Below, in pieces: positions 35,345 through 44,453 of a DNA stretch of 64,000 nucleotides (its first letter is position 1; the number at the start of each line of letters is the position of its first letter). Location: NCBI GenBank assembly GCA_018402565.1, contig JAGYIQ010000001.1, positions 1 to 64,000 on the forward strand. The letters run 5' to 3'. This DNA comes from Pirellulaceae bacterium (GTDB taxonomy: Bacteria > Planctomycetota > Planctomycetia > Pirellulales > Pirellulaceae). A model generated the notes under the pieces. The model was not told where the DNA came from and ran no database searches. It saw nothing but the letters and a program-made list of their open reading frames with translations. A program made the position numbers and the translations under genes.

Positions 35345-37390
35345 CTACGCCGCGCGAAGCGTCTCGCTGCGGAAGAGTTCTTGGAAGTCGTCCGAGGCCA
35401 GTTGCAACTCGGTCAGCGTTCCGTCGGCGACCACGGCTCCGGCGTCCATGACAACAATCCGGTCGGCCAACTCGAGTGACGAGCGACGATGGCTGATGAT
35501 GATGGTCGTGCGATTGGCGAAGAACGGCTTCAATCGTTGATGGATCAACTGTTCGTTATGCCCGTCCATCTGGCTGGTGGCTTCATCCAGGATCAGAATC
35601 TTGGGATCGGCCAAGACGGCTCGAGCCAATGCCACACGCTGGCGTTGCCCGGCCGACAACTCGCGGCCCATGTCTCCCACCTGGGTGTCAAACCCATGCG
35701 CTACCCGCGGCAAGAAGTCCGTCACGCCCGCCAGTTTTGCGGCTGCATGGACCTCGAATTCACTGGCGTCCCGCCGCCCGTAGGCGATGTTTTCGTAGAT
35801 GGTGCCTTGAAACAAGCAGGCATCTTGGGTCACCCAGGCGAATTGACGTCGCAAGTGACTCGGGTCGACCTCGCGGACATCCACGTCATCGATCAAGATC
35901 TGGCCATGGTGCGGATCGTAGAACCGAGCCAACAGGTAAATCAGCGTGCTCTTGCCACAGCCGTTGCCGCCGACGATCGCCAGGGTCTGGCCGAAGGGAA
36001 TCTCCAGTGAAATGCCTTTGAGGACCGGCGTATTGGGTTGATAGGCAAAGCGTACATTGCGAAAGCGAATCGATCGCTCGTGCGGTGTCACTCGGCGCGG
36101 CTCGGCAGGTGCGGCCACCGTCGGTGGCTGCTCAAAAGTCCGTTTCAAGACGGTGCAGGCCTGACCGCCGCGTACCAACACGTTGACAATTTCGCTCATC
36201 TTCCGCGCCGGGTCACTGGCGCCACCCAGCAGCACGAAGAACAACACGACCTGTTCGGCGCTCAAGGGCTCGCGGCTGATTGGAATCCACAGCAAGTGGG
36301 TCTGTTGATTCAGGACCAGGTACCCGCCCGCCAATACGGCGATCGCAAAACTGACGATCCCCGCCATCTCGGTGGCGGGTCGAATCAGCGAATCGTACAA
36401 CGAGATCCGCAGGGAAATGCGATAGAGGGTCTTGGAGTTGCGTTTGAAACGGACCCGTTCCGTCTGCTCGCGATTGAAGATCCGCACGGTCTTCAGTCCG
36501 TTGAACGTCTCCATCAAAGTTTGGTAGACCGCCGACATCCCGCCGATCTCGCGATTTACCGCTCGCTTCATCCGCTGCGACAAACCGTACACGACCAAGC
36601 CACTGAAGGGCAGCAAGATCAAGGACAGGACCAGCAACGGCCATGAGATCCAGGCGGCCGCCAGTAAACAGGTGATCATCTTCATCGGTTCACGCAGGGC
36701 TCGGCCGTACAAGGCCATCAACGCCGCACTGACCATTTGCATGCTGTTCGACAGATGCGTCATCAGGACGCTGGTCCCCATCTGCTCGACGCGTCGCGCG
36801 TCCATCTCCAGGGCTCGGCGGAAGTAGATCCGCCGCATGTCCATCACCGTGCGATTGGCGATTCGAGCGACCAACATCACACTGATCACCAAGAACACAC
36901 CCTTGAGTAGGCTGGCGATGATCAACCAAGCAATCACCCACTGCAGCGTGCCAAACGCCGTCGTGGGGACCCGTCCCGCCACCTGATCACGGAGCCATTG
37001 GTAGAAGGCCACCGACTGCTGGGCTTCCAACAGCCGCGGGTCGGCCACCCACCCCCCGTCAGTCGACGACTCCGATCGCTGAAGTGGTTCCGTCGAATCG
37101 GATAGGACCGTCGGATCGGATGGGACCGTCGGATCGGATGGGACCGTCGGATCTGTCGCCTGCCCCTCGGCTTGCAGCGTCGCGACTCGCGTGGCAGCCT
37201 GCGTCAATTGTTGGTCAACCCACAACTCGATCGTGTTCGAGTCCTCGGTGAATATGATCTTCACAAAGGGCAAGGCCGTCGCGATGCTGGCGCCAAACAA
37301 CAGGGCGATCATCAGCGAACTGAGCGCTGCCCCGAGGATACTCCACTTGTAGCGGAGTGATAGTTTGATGGCTTCCCAAAATTCGTTCAT
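35345..37390 (-). CDS. MsbA-like ABC exporter (fused permease-ATPase)
   Basis: 681 aa half-transporter, expected to dimerise in the inner membrane and export a lipid or hydrophobic compound. Six membrane helices lie in about 15-395. The ATPase domain has Walker A GGNGCGKS (474-481), signature LSAGQ (578-582, where LSGGQ is usual), Walker B ILILDEA (598-604) and the H-loop His634. The periplasmic loop between helices 1 and 2 is about 100 residues longer than in MsbA and contains three tandem TVPSDP-like units. Typical members are about 580 aa. The ATG is clear. It stands alone. Confidence 0.92.
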   Translation of the reverse strand: MNEFWEAIKLSLRYKWSILGAALSSLMIALLFGASIATALPFVKIIFTEDSNTIELWVDQQLTQAATRVATLQAEGQATDPTVPSDPTVPSDPTVLSDSTEPLQRSESSTDGGWVADPRLLEAQQSVAFYQWLRDQVAGRVPTTAFGTLQWVIAWLIIASLLKGVFLVISVMLVARIANRTVMDMRRIYFRRALEMDARRVEQMGTSVLMTHLSNSMQMVSAALMALYGRALREPMKMITCLLAAAWISWPLLVLSLILLPFSGLVVYGLSQRMKRAVNREIGGMSAVYQTLMETFNGLKTVRIFNREQTERVRFKRNSKTLYRISLRISLYDSLIRPATEMAGIVSFAIAVLAGGYLVLNQQTHLLWIPISREPLSAEQVVLFFVLLGGASDPARKMSEIVNVLVRGGQACTVLKRTFEQPPTVAAPAEPRRVTPHERSIRFRNVRFAYQPNTPVLKGISLEIPFGQTLAIVGGNGCGKSTLIYLLARFYDPHHGQILIDDVDVREVDPSHLRRQFAWVTQDACLFQGTIYENIAYGRRDASEFEVHAAAKLAGVTDFLPRVAHGFDTQVGDMGRELSAGQRQRVALARAVLADPKILILDEATSQMDGHNEQLIHQRLKPFFANRTTIIISHRRSSLELADRIVVMDAGAVVADGTLTELQLASDDFQELFRSETLRAA
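37085..37155 (-). repeat. 18-bp in-frame tandem repeat in the ABC exporter
   Basis: Three to four units of ggatcggatgggaccgtc encode repeated TVPSDP in the long loop after the first membrane helix. Confidence 0.85.
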
Positions 37391-37584
37391 GATTCTCGGC
37401 GAGCAAGGCGGGCAACCAGGGGCAAAATCCGACCCCGGCTGTGTTTACTTCGGCCGACACTTTAGGTCGACTTTGCCGGTTTTACAGATTTTGACGATTC
37501 CAGTCAAAGCAAGACTGGCGCGATAGCCAACGGCGACCGCGATGACTAACATGGGCAATCTGGGGCGATTACAAGGATTGAATC

Positions 37585-39402
37585 ATGCAACGTCGTCAGT
37601 GGCTGAAAGCGATCGCGTCCGTCGGGATCGGCAGTTCCGTCTTCCAGCGGGCCCTGGCTGGCCAGGCCGCTCAAGGGTCAGATATCACCGCCGAGATGAT
37701 CCGCCAGGCCCAATGGGTGGCTGGGATCGAGTTGTCGGAGGCCGAGCAGGCGGAGTTGGCTCAAGCCCTGCAACGCAAGCAGGCGTCCTGGCAGGCCCTC
37801 CGCGCCGTGCCGCTGGATCCGTCTCGCGAGCCCGTGACGCCGCTGCGTTTGCCCCGCCGTGCTCGATTGGAACAGCGCGAAGCTCTGGAGCGGCCAGACG
37901 CGGTGACCATGTCGGCTGAGGCGGCCTTCAACTTTCCGGAGCCGGCCGTCCTGCCCGAGTCACTGGATGACGAAACCCTGGCCTTCAGCAGCGTCGCCCA
38001 ACTGGCCACGCTCCTGCGGGCTCGCCGCATCACCTCGACCCAGCTGACGCGACTGTATCTGGCTCGATTGAAGAAATACGACCCGTTGCTCAAATGCGTG
38101 GTCACACTGACCGAGGAACTGGCGTTGGAGCAAGCGGCAGCGGCCGATCGCGAGATGTCGCAGGGACGATTTCGCGGTCCGCTGCACGGGATCCCCTGGG
38201 GAGCCAAGGACCTGATCAGCGTGCCTGGCTACCCGACGACTTGGGGCGTCCCGATGTTCGCCCAACGGGAACTGGAGCAATCGGCGACGGTTTACGACAA
38301 GCTGACCGCCGCCGGCGCGGTCCTGGTGGCCAAGTTGTCATTGGGGGCGTTGGCGATGGGCGATCGCTGGCAGGGTGGCATGACGCGGAACCCCTGGAAT
38401 CCGGAGTTGGGCTCGAGTGGTTCGTCGGCCGGCAGTGCCTCGGCCGTGGCCGCCGGATTGGTCGGTTTTGCCATCGGCAGCGAGACCCTGGGCAGCATTC
38501 TCAGCCCGAGTCGCGTGTGTGGGAACACGGGCTTGCGTCCGACCTTTGGCTTGGTCAGCCGCGCGGGCTGCATGCCATTGTCTTGGACCATGGATAAGTT
38601 AGGACCGATGACGCGGACCGCCGCCGACGCGGGCTTGGTCTTGCAGGCCATCGCGGGCTGGGACGAGGGCGATAACGGCACGGTTCCGGCCCCCTACCAT
38701 TTCCCCGTGGCTCTGGACCCCAGTCGCCTGCGAATTGGCTACGTCCGCGGACGGCGACGGAGCGAAACGGAGGGCGAAGCCGAGCGTCCCGCAGAGCGCC
38801 GCGACTTGAAGCCCTTTGCCGATCTGGGTTGCCAATTGATCGAGGTGGAATTGCCCGAAACGCTGCCTGCCCGCTCGATGACCGCGGTCCTGGAAGTCGA
38901 AGGAGCCAGCGTCTTCGAGGCCTGGTTGAACGCCGGCCAGACGGAAGGTTGGAACGCTTGGCCCGGCATCTTCCGCAGTGCTCAATTTGTAACGGCCGTC
39001 GATTATCTGCGGGCCCAACGCCTCCGCGGCCAATTGATGGAACAAATGGAGGCCCTGTTCCACCAAGTCGATGTCCTGGTCAATGCCAACGACTTGGTCA
39101 TCACAAACTTGACGGGCCACCCGTCGCTCAGCTTGACGGATCGCTTCGCCGAACGCAGCGACCGGTTCTTGCCCCAACCCTGCGTACTGACCGGACGTTG
39201 GTACGACGACGGCCTGCTCGCGACCCTCGGGGCCCTCGTGCAGTCCCCCGACGTCGTCGCACGCCGTCCGCCCCTCGACCAGGACCTCGCGGCTTGGTTG
39301 GAGAAAGAAGAGCGGGCACGGCGAGATGCCGCCGAAGCCAAAGACGACGACAGCGACGAAAAAGAGAAAACACAAGAAAACAAATCAGCGGATGGCGGTT
39401 GA
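37585..39402 (+). CDS. exported amidase-signature hydrolase
   Basis: 605 aa. Amidase-signature enzymes hydrolyse amides with a Ser-Ser-Lys triad. Lys208 is in PWGAKDL, the Ser/Gly-rich signature GSSGSSAGS is at 276-284 and the nucleophile-bearing GSETLGSILSPS follows at about 298-309. The N-terminus MQRRQWLKAIASVG resembles a Tat signal (RRxWLK), so export folded is inferred; this differs from the cytoplasmic GatA subunit. About 80 residues precede the core and a highly charged Lys/Glu/Asp tail ends the protein. AAGGATTGAATC precedes the ATG. Substrate unknown. Confidence 0.88.
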   Translation: MQRRQWLKAIASVGIGSSVFQRALAGQAAQGSDITAEMIRQAQWVAGIELSEAEQAELAQALQRKQASWQALRAVPLDPSREPVTPLRLPRRARLEQREALERPDAVTMSAEAAFNFPEPAVLPESLDDETLAFSSVAQLATLLRARRITSTQLTRLYLARLKKYDPLLKCVVTLTEELALEQAAAADREMSQGRFRGPLHGIPWGAKDLISVPGYPTTWGVPMFAQRELEQSATVYDKLTAAGAVLVAKLSLGALAMGDRWQGGMTRNPWNPELGSSGSSAGSASAVAAGLVGFAIGSETLGSILSPSRVCGNTGLRPTFGLVSRAGCMPLSWTMDKLGPMTRTAADAGLVLQAIAGWDEGDNGTVPAPYHFPVALDPSRLRIGYVRGRRRSETEGEAERPAERRDLKPFADLGCQLIEVELPETLPARSMTAVLEVEGASVFEAWLNAGQTEGWNAWPGIFRSAQFVTAVDYLRAQRLRGQLMEQMEALFHQVDVLVNANDLVITNLTGHPSLSLTDRFAERSDRFLPQPCVLTGRWYDDGLLATLGALVQSPDVVARRPPLDQDLAAWLEKEERARRDAAEAKDDDSDEKEKTQENKSADGG

Positions 39403-39414
39403 GAACAGTTGTTG

Positions 39415-42400
39415 TCAAGACTCCTGGCACGCGCGGGCGAGGGCCTGCACCAATCGCTCGGCGTCGGTCGCCGTAAAGGGCAGCGGCGGTCGGATCTTCA
39501 GCACGTGATCGTGGCTGCCATCGGTGCCGATCAGCACCCCCAGATCACACAGACGTTGTTTGATGAATTTGGCGCGGGCGCCGTCGGGTTGTCGGGTCTG
39601 CGGGTCGGCGACGATGTCCAACCCCCAGAACAAACCGCTGCCACGGACATCGCCGATCCAGGGAAAATTGGCCTGCAAACGCAGAAACTGCTGGCGGAGG
39701 ACCTCGCCCACGGCCAGGGCGTGTTCCTGCAGGCGTTCGCGCTGCGTGATCTCCAACACGCAGTCGCCCACGGCACAGGAGACGGTACTGCCGCCGAAGG
39801 TGCTGAAGAACTCCATGCCGTTGTCGAAGGCAGCGGCAATCTGCGGCGTGGTGATGACCGCGGCCAGGGGGTAGCCGTTGCCGATCGGCTTGCCCAAGAC
39901 CACGATATCCGGCACGACGCCATGCGTTTGGAACGCGTAAAAGTCGGTACCCATCCGCCCGTAACCGGTTTGTACTTCATCGGCGATGCACACCCCACCG
40001 GCCGCGCGCACCCGTTCGTAAACGCGTTTCAGGTACCCATCGGGCAATAAAATCTGCCCGCCGACACTGGGGCAGGTCTCGGCCAACCAGGCCACGGGAA
40101 ATCGATCGATTGCCTGCAACTTGGCAATCACTGCTGCGACCTGCTCGGCGTAACACTCCCCCGCGGTCGTCGGATCACGGAATCGACCGCGGTAGAGGTC
40201 TGGCAGCTCCACCGAGTGCACCCACTCCGGTGGACCGTGACCGCCTGGCCCAGCATGTTTGTACGGGCTGCAGTCGATCAGCGACGTGGTATGACCATGG
40301 TAGGCCATCTCCATTACAATCACGTCTCGCGGCACATTACCATCTATTTTGCCATTTCTTGCACCAACCCGCTCGCTCGCGTTTTGTCCCGCGGCGTACT
40401 GCCGAGCCAATCGCAGGGCCAAATCGTTCGCTTCGCTGGCGCTGCTCAAAAAGTAGCAGACCCGCAACGGCTCGGGCAGGGTGCTGGTCAGGCGCCGAGC
40501 GAACGTGACTGCTCGGTCGTGCAGGTAACGCGTATTTGTGCTGAGCAGTTGCATCTGGGTCATTGCCGCGGCAATCACCTCGGGGCGTCCGTGCCCTAGA
40601 TGTGGCACATTGTTGTAGGCATCCAAGTACTCGCGTCCGGCCGCATCGAACAGGCGTACGCCGCGGCCCAACACCAAATGCAACGGTTGGTGATACGACA
40701 ACCGCAGACTGGGTCCTAAATGCGTCTGACGCTCGGCGAGTAGCTGTGCGGTCGCCAGTGCCGCGTCCGGCGGTGACAAGTCGCCCTGCGCAGGATCCGC
40801 TCCGGGTAGGGGCACCAACCAACGGGGGTCGGGCGAGAACGCCGACCAGACAGCCTGCCAAGCCGCGTGTCCCACGCCGGGAAAGGCGACCGCATCGTCC
40901 AGGTCGTCCAACAGGATTTGCAGGTGCAGGTGGGGTGGCCAGCCACCGTTTTCGGCGGGCTCACCCAAGTACCCGATCACCTGGCCAGCCGCCACCGCCG
41001 CCCCAAGCGGTGGGGCTGGCATCCGCGGCATCGAGGAACCCATAACACCGACGTGCTCCGGGGCGAACGTCGCCAAGTGCCCGTAAAGCGTGAAGAACGG
41101 AGCAGCGTCGATCGGTTCGTGTCGCAAGACCACGAGGGTGCCGTAGTCCAGTGGCAAGTCGATGTTGGCCACGGCGTGCACCGTGCCGGCCGCCACCGCT
41201 CGTACAGGTGTGCCCGCCGGGGCGAACAGATCCAGGCCCAAATGCACCGTCCGCCGCTCGTACGGGGCGGCTTGCGTGCCAAACTGGGCCGACTGATACA
41301 ACACGCGCGGCTCGAGGTACCGTCCGATGGCGTAGTCCGCCCCCCGTCGCTGCCGTTCGTCCTCGATCCATGCCGACAGCGTCGGTTCGGTCAATGGCCA
41401 GGGCAGGGCGGCCAACGCGGGACTGGTCACACTCAGGTCCAACTCATGGCCCACCAGATCCAACTCATGGCCCGCCGCGGCCGCGGGCAATTCCAGCGGG
41501 AAGGCGTACTGGTCGCGGGCGGCCAGCGCCATCTGCGGAAACGCTGCGGACGCGGGCACCGGCACATAGCCGCACGCCTGGCGGAGCACCGCGGTGGCCC
41601 AAGCATAAGGATGCCGCGCGAGGGCAGGCAAGTGTCGCACGATCGCCGCTTGACTGACTTGCAAGTAAGCGTTGTCCGGCTGCCGCTGCAATCCCTCAGC
41701 GGCCATGACCACACTGGTGCAGAGTCGTAGCAGCAGCAAACCGTACAGCGCCTGCAGCTCCTCGGGCGACAACGGTCGTTGCCGGTGGTAGGCTCCGACG
41801 ACGGTCGCCAACAACGACCACGGATCGTCGCTGTCCACGATCATATAAGCCAAGGGGATCGCCAATTCGCCAATGGTCCAACTGTGGACCGCGTCGCCGA
41901 AGTCGATCAACCCGCTGACGCGATCGCGGCTCGAGTCGTGCGACACGTCGACCAAAACGTTGTGCGGATGGGCATCGTTGTGAATGACACTTTGGGGCAA
42001 GGCTTCGACGACTGGAGCCACAAAACGGTCGTAGCATTGCAGGCAGCGTTGGATAGCGGCGACCGTGGACGTCTCTGTGACGTGCGGCAAAAGTTCTGCC
42101 ACAACGCGGCGACCCTGCCGCAAGTCCCAGGGCAACTGGCGGTGCAAGGCCGCGGGAGAATAATCCCAGAGAGCCGCGTCCAGCCGGCCGAGAAAGTCGC
42201 CCAGGGCGGTCAGGAGTTGCGGCGAGCGGTACGGGACATCGGCCAGCAGTCGGCCGGGGACGTAAGACAGCAGCCGCAGCCAACAGGTCCGCCCCAAGCG
42301 ATCGGTGACGGAAGTGATTGCTCGTCCGTCGATGGCCGACAGCACGCGGCAGCTGGAATCGAGCAACGGGGCGACTCGACTCAACATGCCATTCTGAGCT

Positions 42401-42591
42401 TCGAGGAAGGCCAAGTCCTCGTCGGGGTTGGCGACCTTCAAGATGCCCTCGGGCCCAGCCGCTCCATGCACGCAGTAGACCGCATCCCGCTCGCTGGGCA
42501 GCACCTCCAACGTTACCCCCTGCCGGCCGTAGTGGCGAGTCAGATGGTCGACAAGCTGTTCCTGGGAGCAGTTCGGTGGCAGGGAAAACAT
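39415..42591 (-). CDS. three-domain fusion: APH-type kinase, M23-type domain, class III aminotransferase-like phospho-lyase
   Basis: 1058 aa. Domain 1 (about 1-345) is an aminoglycoside-phosphotransferase/hydroxylysine-kinase fold with HNDAHPHN (204-211) and DFG (230-232). Domain 2 (about 430-600) is LytM/M23-like and keeps all zinc-site residues: H450 and D454 (HLGLD), H505, and HLH at 554-556. Domain 3 (about 640-1058) is a PLP class III aminotransferase fold with D881 (ADEVQTGYGR) and Lys901 (GKPIGNG), like the AGXT2L ammonio-phospho-lyases. In that family such kinase and lyase pairs act on hydroxylysine or ethanolamine phosphates. A small tandem repeat GHELDLVGHELDL joins domains 1 and 2. 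The function is inferred from the domain combination. Confidence 0.9.
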   Translation of the reverse strand: MFSLPPNCSQEQLVDHLTRHYGRQGVTLEVLPSERDAVYCVHGAAGPEGILKVANPDEDLAFLEAQNGMLSRVAPLLDSSCRVLSAIDGRAITSVTDRLGRTCWLRLLSYVPGRLLADVPYRSPQLLTALGDFLGRLDAALWDYSPAALHRQLPWDLRQGRRVVAELLPHVTETSTVAAIQRCLQCYDRFVAPVVEALPQSVIHNDAHPHNVLVDVSHDSSRDRVSGLIDFGDAVHSWTIGELAIPLAYMIVDSDDPWSLLATVVGAYHRQRPLSPEELQALYGLLLLRLCTSVVMAAEGLQRQPDNAYLQVSQAAIVRHLPALARHPYAWATAVLRQACGYVPVPASAAFPQMALAARDQYAFPLELPAAAAGHELDLVGHELDLSVTSPALAALPWPLTEPTLSAWIEDERQRRGADYAIGRYLEPRVLYQSAQFGTQAAPYERRTVHLGLDLFAPAGTPVRAVAAGTVHAVANIDLPLDYGTLVVLRHEPIDAAPFFTLYGHLATFAPEHVGVMGSSMPRMPAPPLGAAVAAGQVIGYLGEPAENGGWPPHLHLQILLDDLDDAVAFPGVGHAAWQAVWSAFSPDPRWLVPLPGADPAQGDLSPPDAALATAQLLAERQTHLGPSLRLSYHQPLHLVLGRGVRLFDAAGREYLDAYNNVPHLGHGRPEVIAAAMTQMQLLSTNTRYLHDRAVTFARRLTSTLPEPLRVCYFLSSASEANDLALRLARQYAAGQNASERVGARNGKIDGNVPRDVIVMEMAYHGHTTSLIDCSPYKHAGPGGHGPPEWVHSVELPDLYRGRFRDPTTAGECYAEQVAAVIAKLQAIDRFPVAWLAETCPSVGGQILLPDGYLKRVYERVRAAGGVCIADEVQTGYGRMGTDFYAFQTHGVVPDIVVLGKPIGNGYPLAAVITTPQIAAAFDNGMEFFSTFGGSTVSCAVGDCVLEITQRERLQEHALAVGEVLRQQFLRLQANFPWIGDVRGSGLFWGLDIVADPQTRQPDGARAKFIKQRLCDLGVLIGTDGSHDHVLKIRPPLPFTATDAERLVQALARACQES

Positions 42592-42955
42592 TACTATCGA
42601 ATTGCCTTATTTTTTTAGATTTAACCTATTCGACGAGCGGTCTGAGGCGTCGGTCGTCAACGTCTCTCATCAGCCCAGCGGCAAATATTTGACATTGCCT
42701 GGGGGGTTAGGGGAACCAGGCTAAAGCGCTGTCGCTAGGCCTGGTTGGCTCGGCGTTTGAAACGTCGTGCTGCAGGTCAGACTCCGCCCAAGCGAAAGTC
42801 GTGGCGAAATGGGTCTCGGGAGGGTGGCAGGGGGACTGGGAACCGGATGGTGGGGGGGATAAACTGACACTGCCAGTCGCTCGGGGACGTCCCGCGGCGC
42901 TGGCGGTTATGGCCGCTGGGGGGTGGATCTCGGCCGGGTGCTCCATGGAAAACGC
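42592..42955. other. glcD leader with a hairpin
   Basis: 364 bp between divergent genes. An imperfect hairpin, aaccagg...ccta with taggcctggtt (42714-42746), lies 210 bp upstream of glcD. A TTGACA at about 42689 has no matching -10 at the right distance. No gene is seen. Confidence 0.45.
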
Positions 42956-44434
42956 ATGACCGCGAATGAATCGTCGACGCTCGGGGACGCGACCTTGGAG
43001 CTGCATCGGCGACTGCAGAGTATCTACCCGCCCGAACGACTGTTGACCAAACGTGGCCAATTGGCGGCCTATGAAAGCGACGGGCTGACGGTCTTTCAAA
43101 CGCGGCCGCTGGCGGTGGTCGTGCCGACGTCGGCCGAGGACATCGTGGCCACCGTCAAGCTCTGTCAGGAACTTGGGGTGCCCTACGTGCCACGTGGGAG
43201 TGGCACGAGTCTCTCGGGGGGGTGTGTCCCGCATGCCGAGGGCATCGTGATCGCGCTCAATCGCTTGAATCAGATCCTGCAAGTGGATCCGGTCCAGTGC
43301 ACGGCGGTGGTCGAGCCCGGTGTGATCAACCTGGAGATCTCCAAGGCGGCGGCTCCGTATGGCTTGTATTATGCGCCGGATCCGTCCAGTCAGCAGGTGT
43401 GCACGATCGGCGGGAACTTGGCATTCAACGCGGGTGGCGCCCATTGCCTCAAGTATGGGATGACCAGCAACCATGTGTTGGGGGCCAAAGTGGTTCTACC
43501 CGACGGTGAAATGGTGGAATTGGGGAGCGGGGGTTTGGAGCAAGTCGGGCCCGATCTCTTGGGAATGTTCGTCGGCAGTGAGGGCTTGATGGGGATCGCG
43601 GTCGAGATCACCGTGCGGCTGTTGCCGAAGCCCGAGGCCTTTCATACTGTGATGGCGGGTTACCCGAGCTTGCGAGCGGCGGGGGATGCCGTGGCCCAGA
43701 TCGTGGCGTCGGGCTTGCTGCCCGGTGCGATTGAAATCATGGATCGCCTGTCGATGGACGCGGCGACTCGAGCGGTCGGCGTGGCCTATCCCGCCGATGC
43801 TCAAGCGGTCCTGATCGTCGAACTGGATGGCACCACGGAGACGGTCGAGATCGAAAAGCGAGCGTTGCAGCAATTGATCGATGCGTCGGCAGCGACTGCG
43901 ACTTTGGTGGCCGCCACTGCCGAACAACGCGCGATGATTTGGAAGGGTCGGAAGAGCGCCTTTTCCGCCGTCGGCCTGATTTCGCCGGACTTCTTGGTAC
44001 AGGACACCGTTGTCCCCCGCACGCGGTTGGGTGAGGTATTGGAGGCGATCGAAGCCTTGTCTCGCGAGACGGGGATCCGGGTCGCAAACGTCTTTCATGC
44101 GGGCGATGGCAACTTGCATCCGTTGATCCTGTTCGACGGTCGGGTGCAAGGCGAATTGGAGCGAGCCGAGGCGCTATCGGCGCGGATCATTCGGCTGTGC
44201 ATCGAGCAGGGTGGATCGATCACGGGCGAACATGGCGTCGGCATGGAGAAACGCGAATTCTTGCCGGATCTGTTTGGTGCGGCAGATGTCGACTTCATGC
44301 GACGACTCCGCCGTGAACTGGACCCGGGCGAAGTGTCGAACCGTGGCAAGATGTTCCCCGACGGAGAGGCCCCAGCGCTGCGGGTCGTCGGCCTACATCC
44401 GCTCGAGAGTCAAGGCATCGCCTCCCGCATGTGA
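42956..44434 (+). CDS. glcD: glycolate oxidase subunit, FAD-linked
   Basis: 492 aa (E. coli GlcD about 499). With GlcE and GlcF it oxidises glycolate to glyoxylate at the membrane. The FAD-binding PCMH fold shows [14 protein letters not shown] and [15 protein letters not shown]; the C-terminal substrate domain has [12 protein letters not shown] and [10 protein letters not shown]. The start at MTANESS is chosen; a GTG 11 codons upstream would add a non-conserved stretch. It is followed 20 bp later by glcE. Very high confidence. Confidence 0.95.
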   Translation: MTANESSTLGDATLELHRRLQSIYPPERLLTKRGQLAAYESDGLTVFQTRPLAVVVPTSAEDIVATVKLCQELGVPYVPRGSGTSLSGGCVPHAEGIVIALNRLNQILQVDPVQCTAVVEPGVINLEISKAAAPYGLYYAPDPSSQQVCTIGGNLAFNAGGAHCLKYGMTSNHVLGAKVVLPDGEMVELGSGGLEQVGPDLLGMFVGSEGLMGIAVEITVRLLPKPEAFHTVMAGYPSLRAAGDAVAQIVASGLLPGAIEIMDRLSMDAATRAVGVAYPADAQAVLIVELDGTTETVEIEKRALQQLIDASAATATLVAATAEQRAMIWKGRKSAFSAVGLISPDFLVQDTVVPRTRLGEVLEAIEALSRETGIRVANVFHAGDGNLHPLILFDGRVQGELERAEALSARIIRLCIEQGGSITGEHGVGMEKREFLPDLFGAADVDFMRRLRRELDPGEVSNRGKMFPDGEAPALRVVGLHPLESQGIASRM

Positions 44435-44453
44435 GGCTGGGAACGAGACGGTC

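Noticed and set aside
40110-42618. Plus-strand frames of 130-290 codons opposite the fusion gene
   Set aside because: They are antisense shadows of a well-supported minus-strand gene with intact catalytic motifs.
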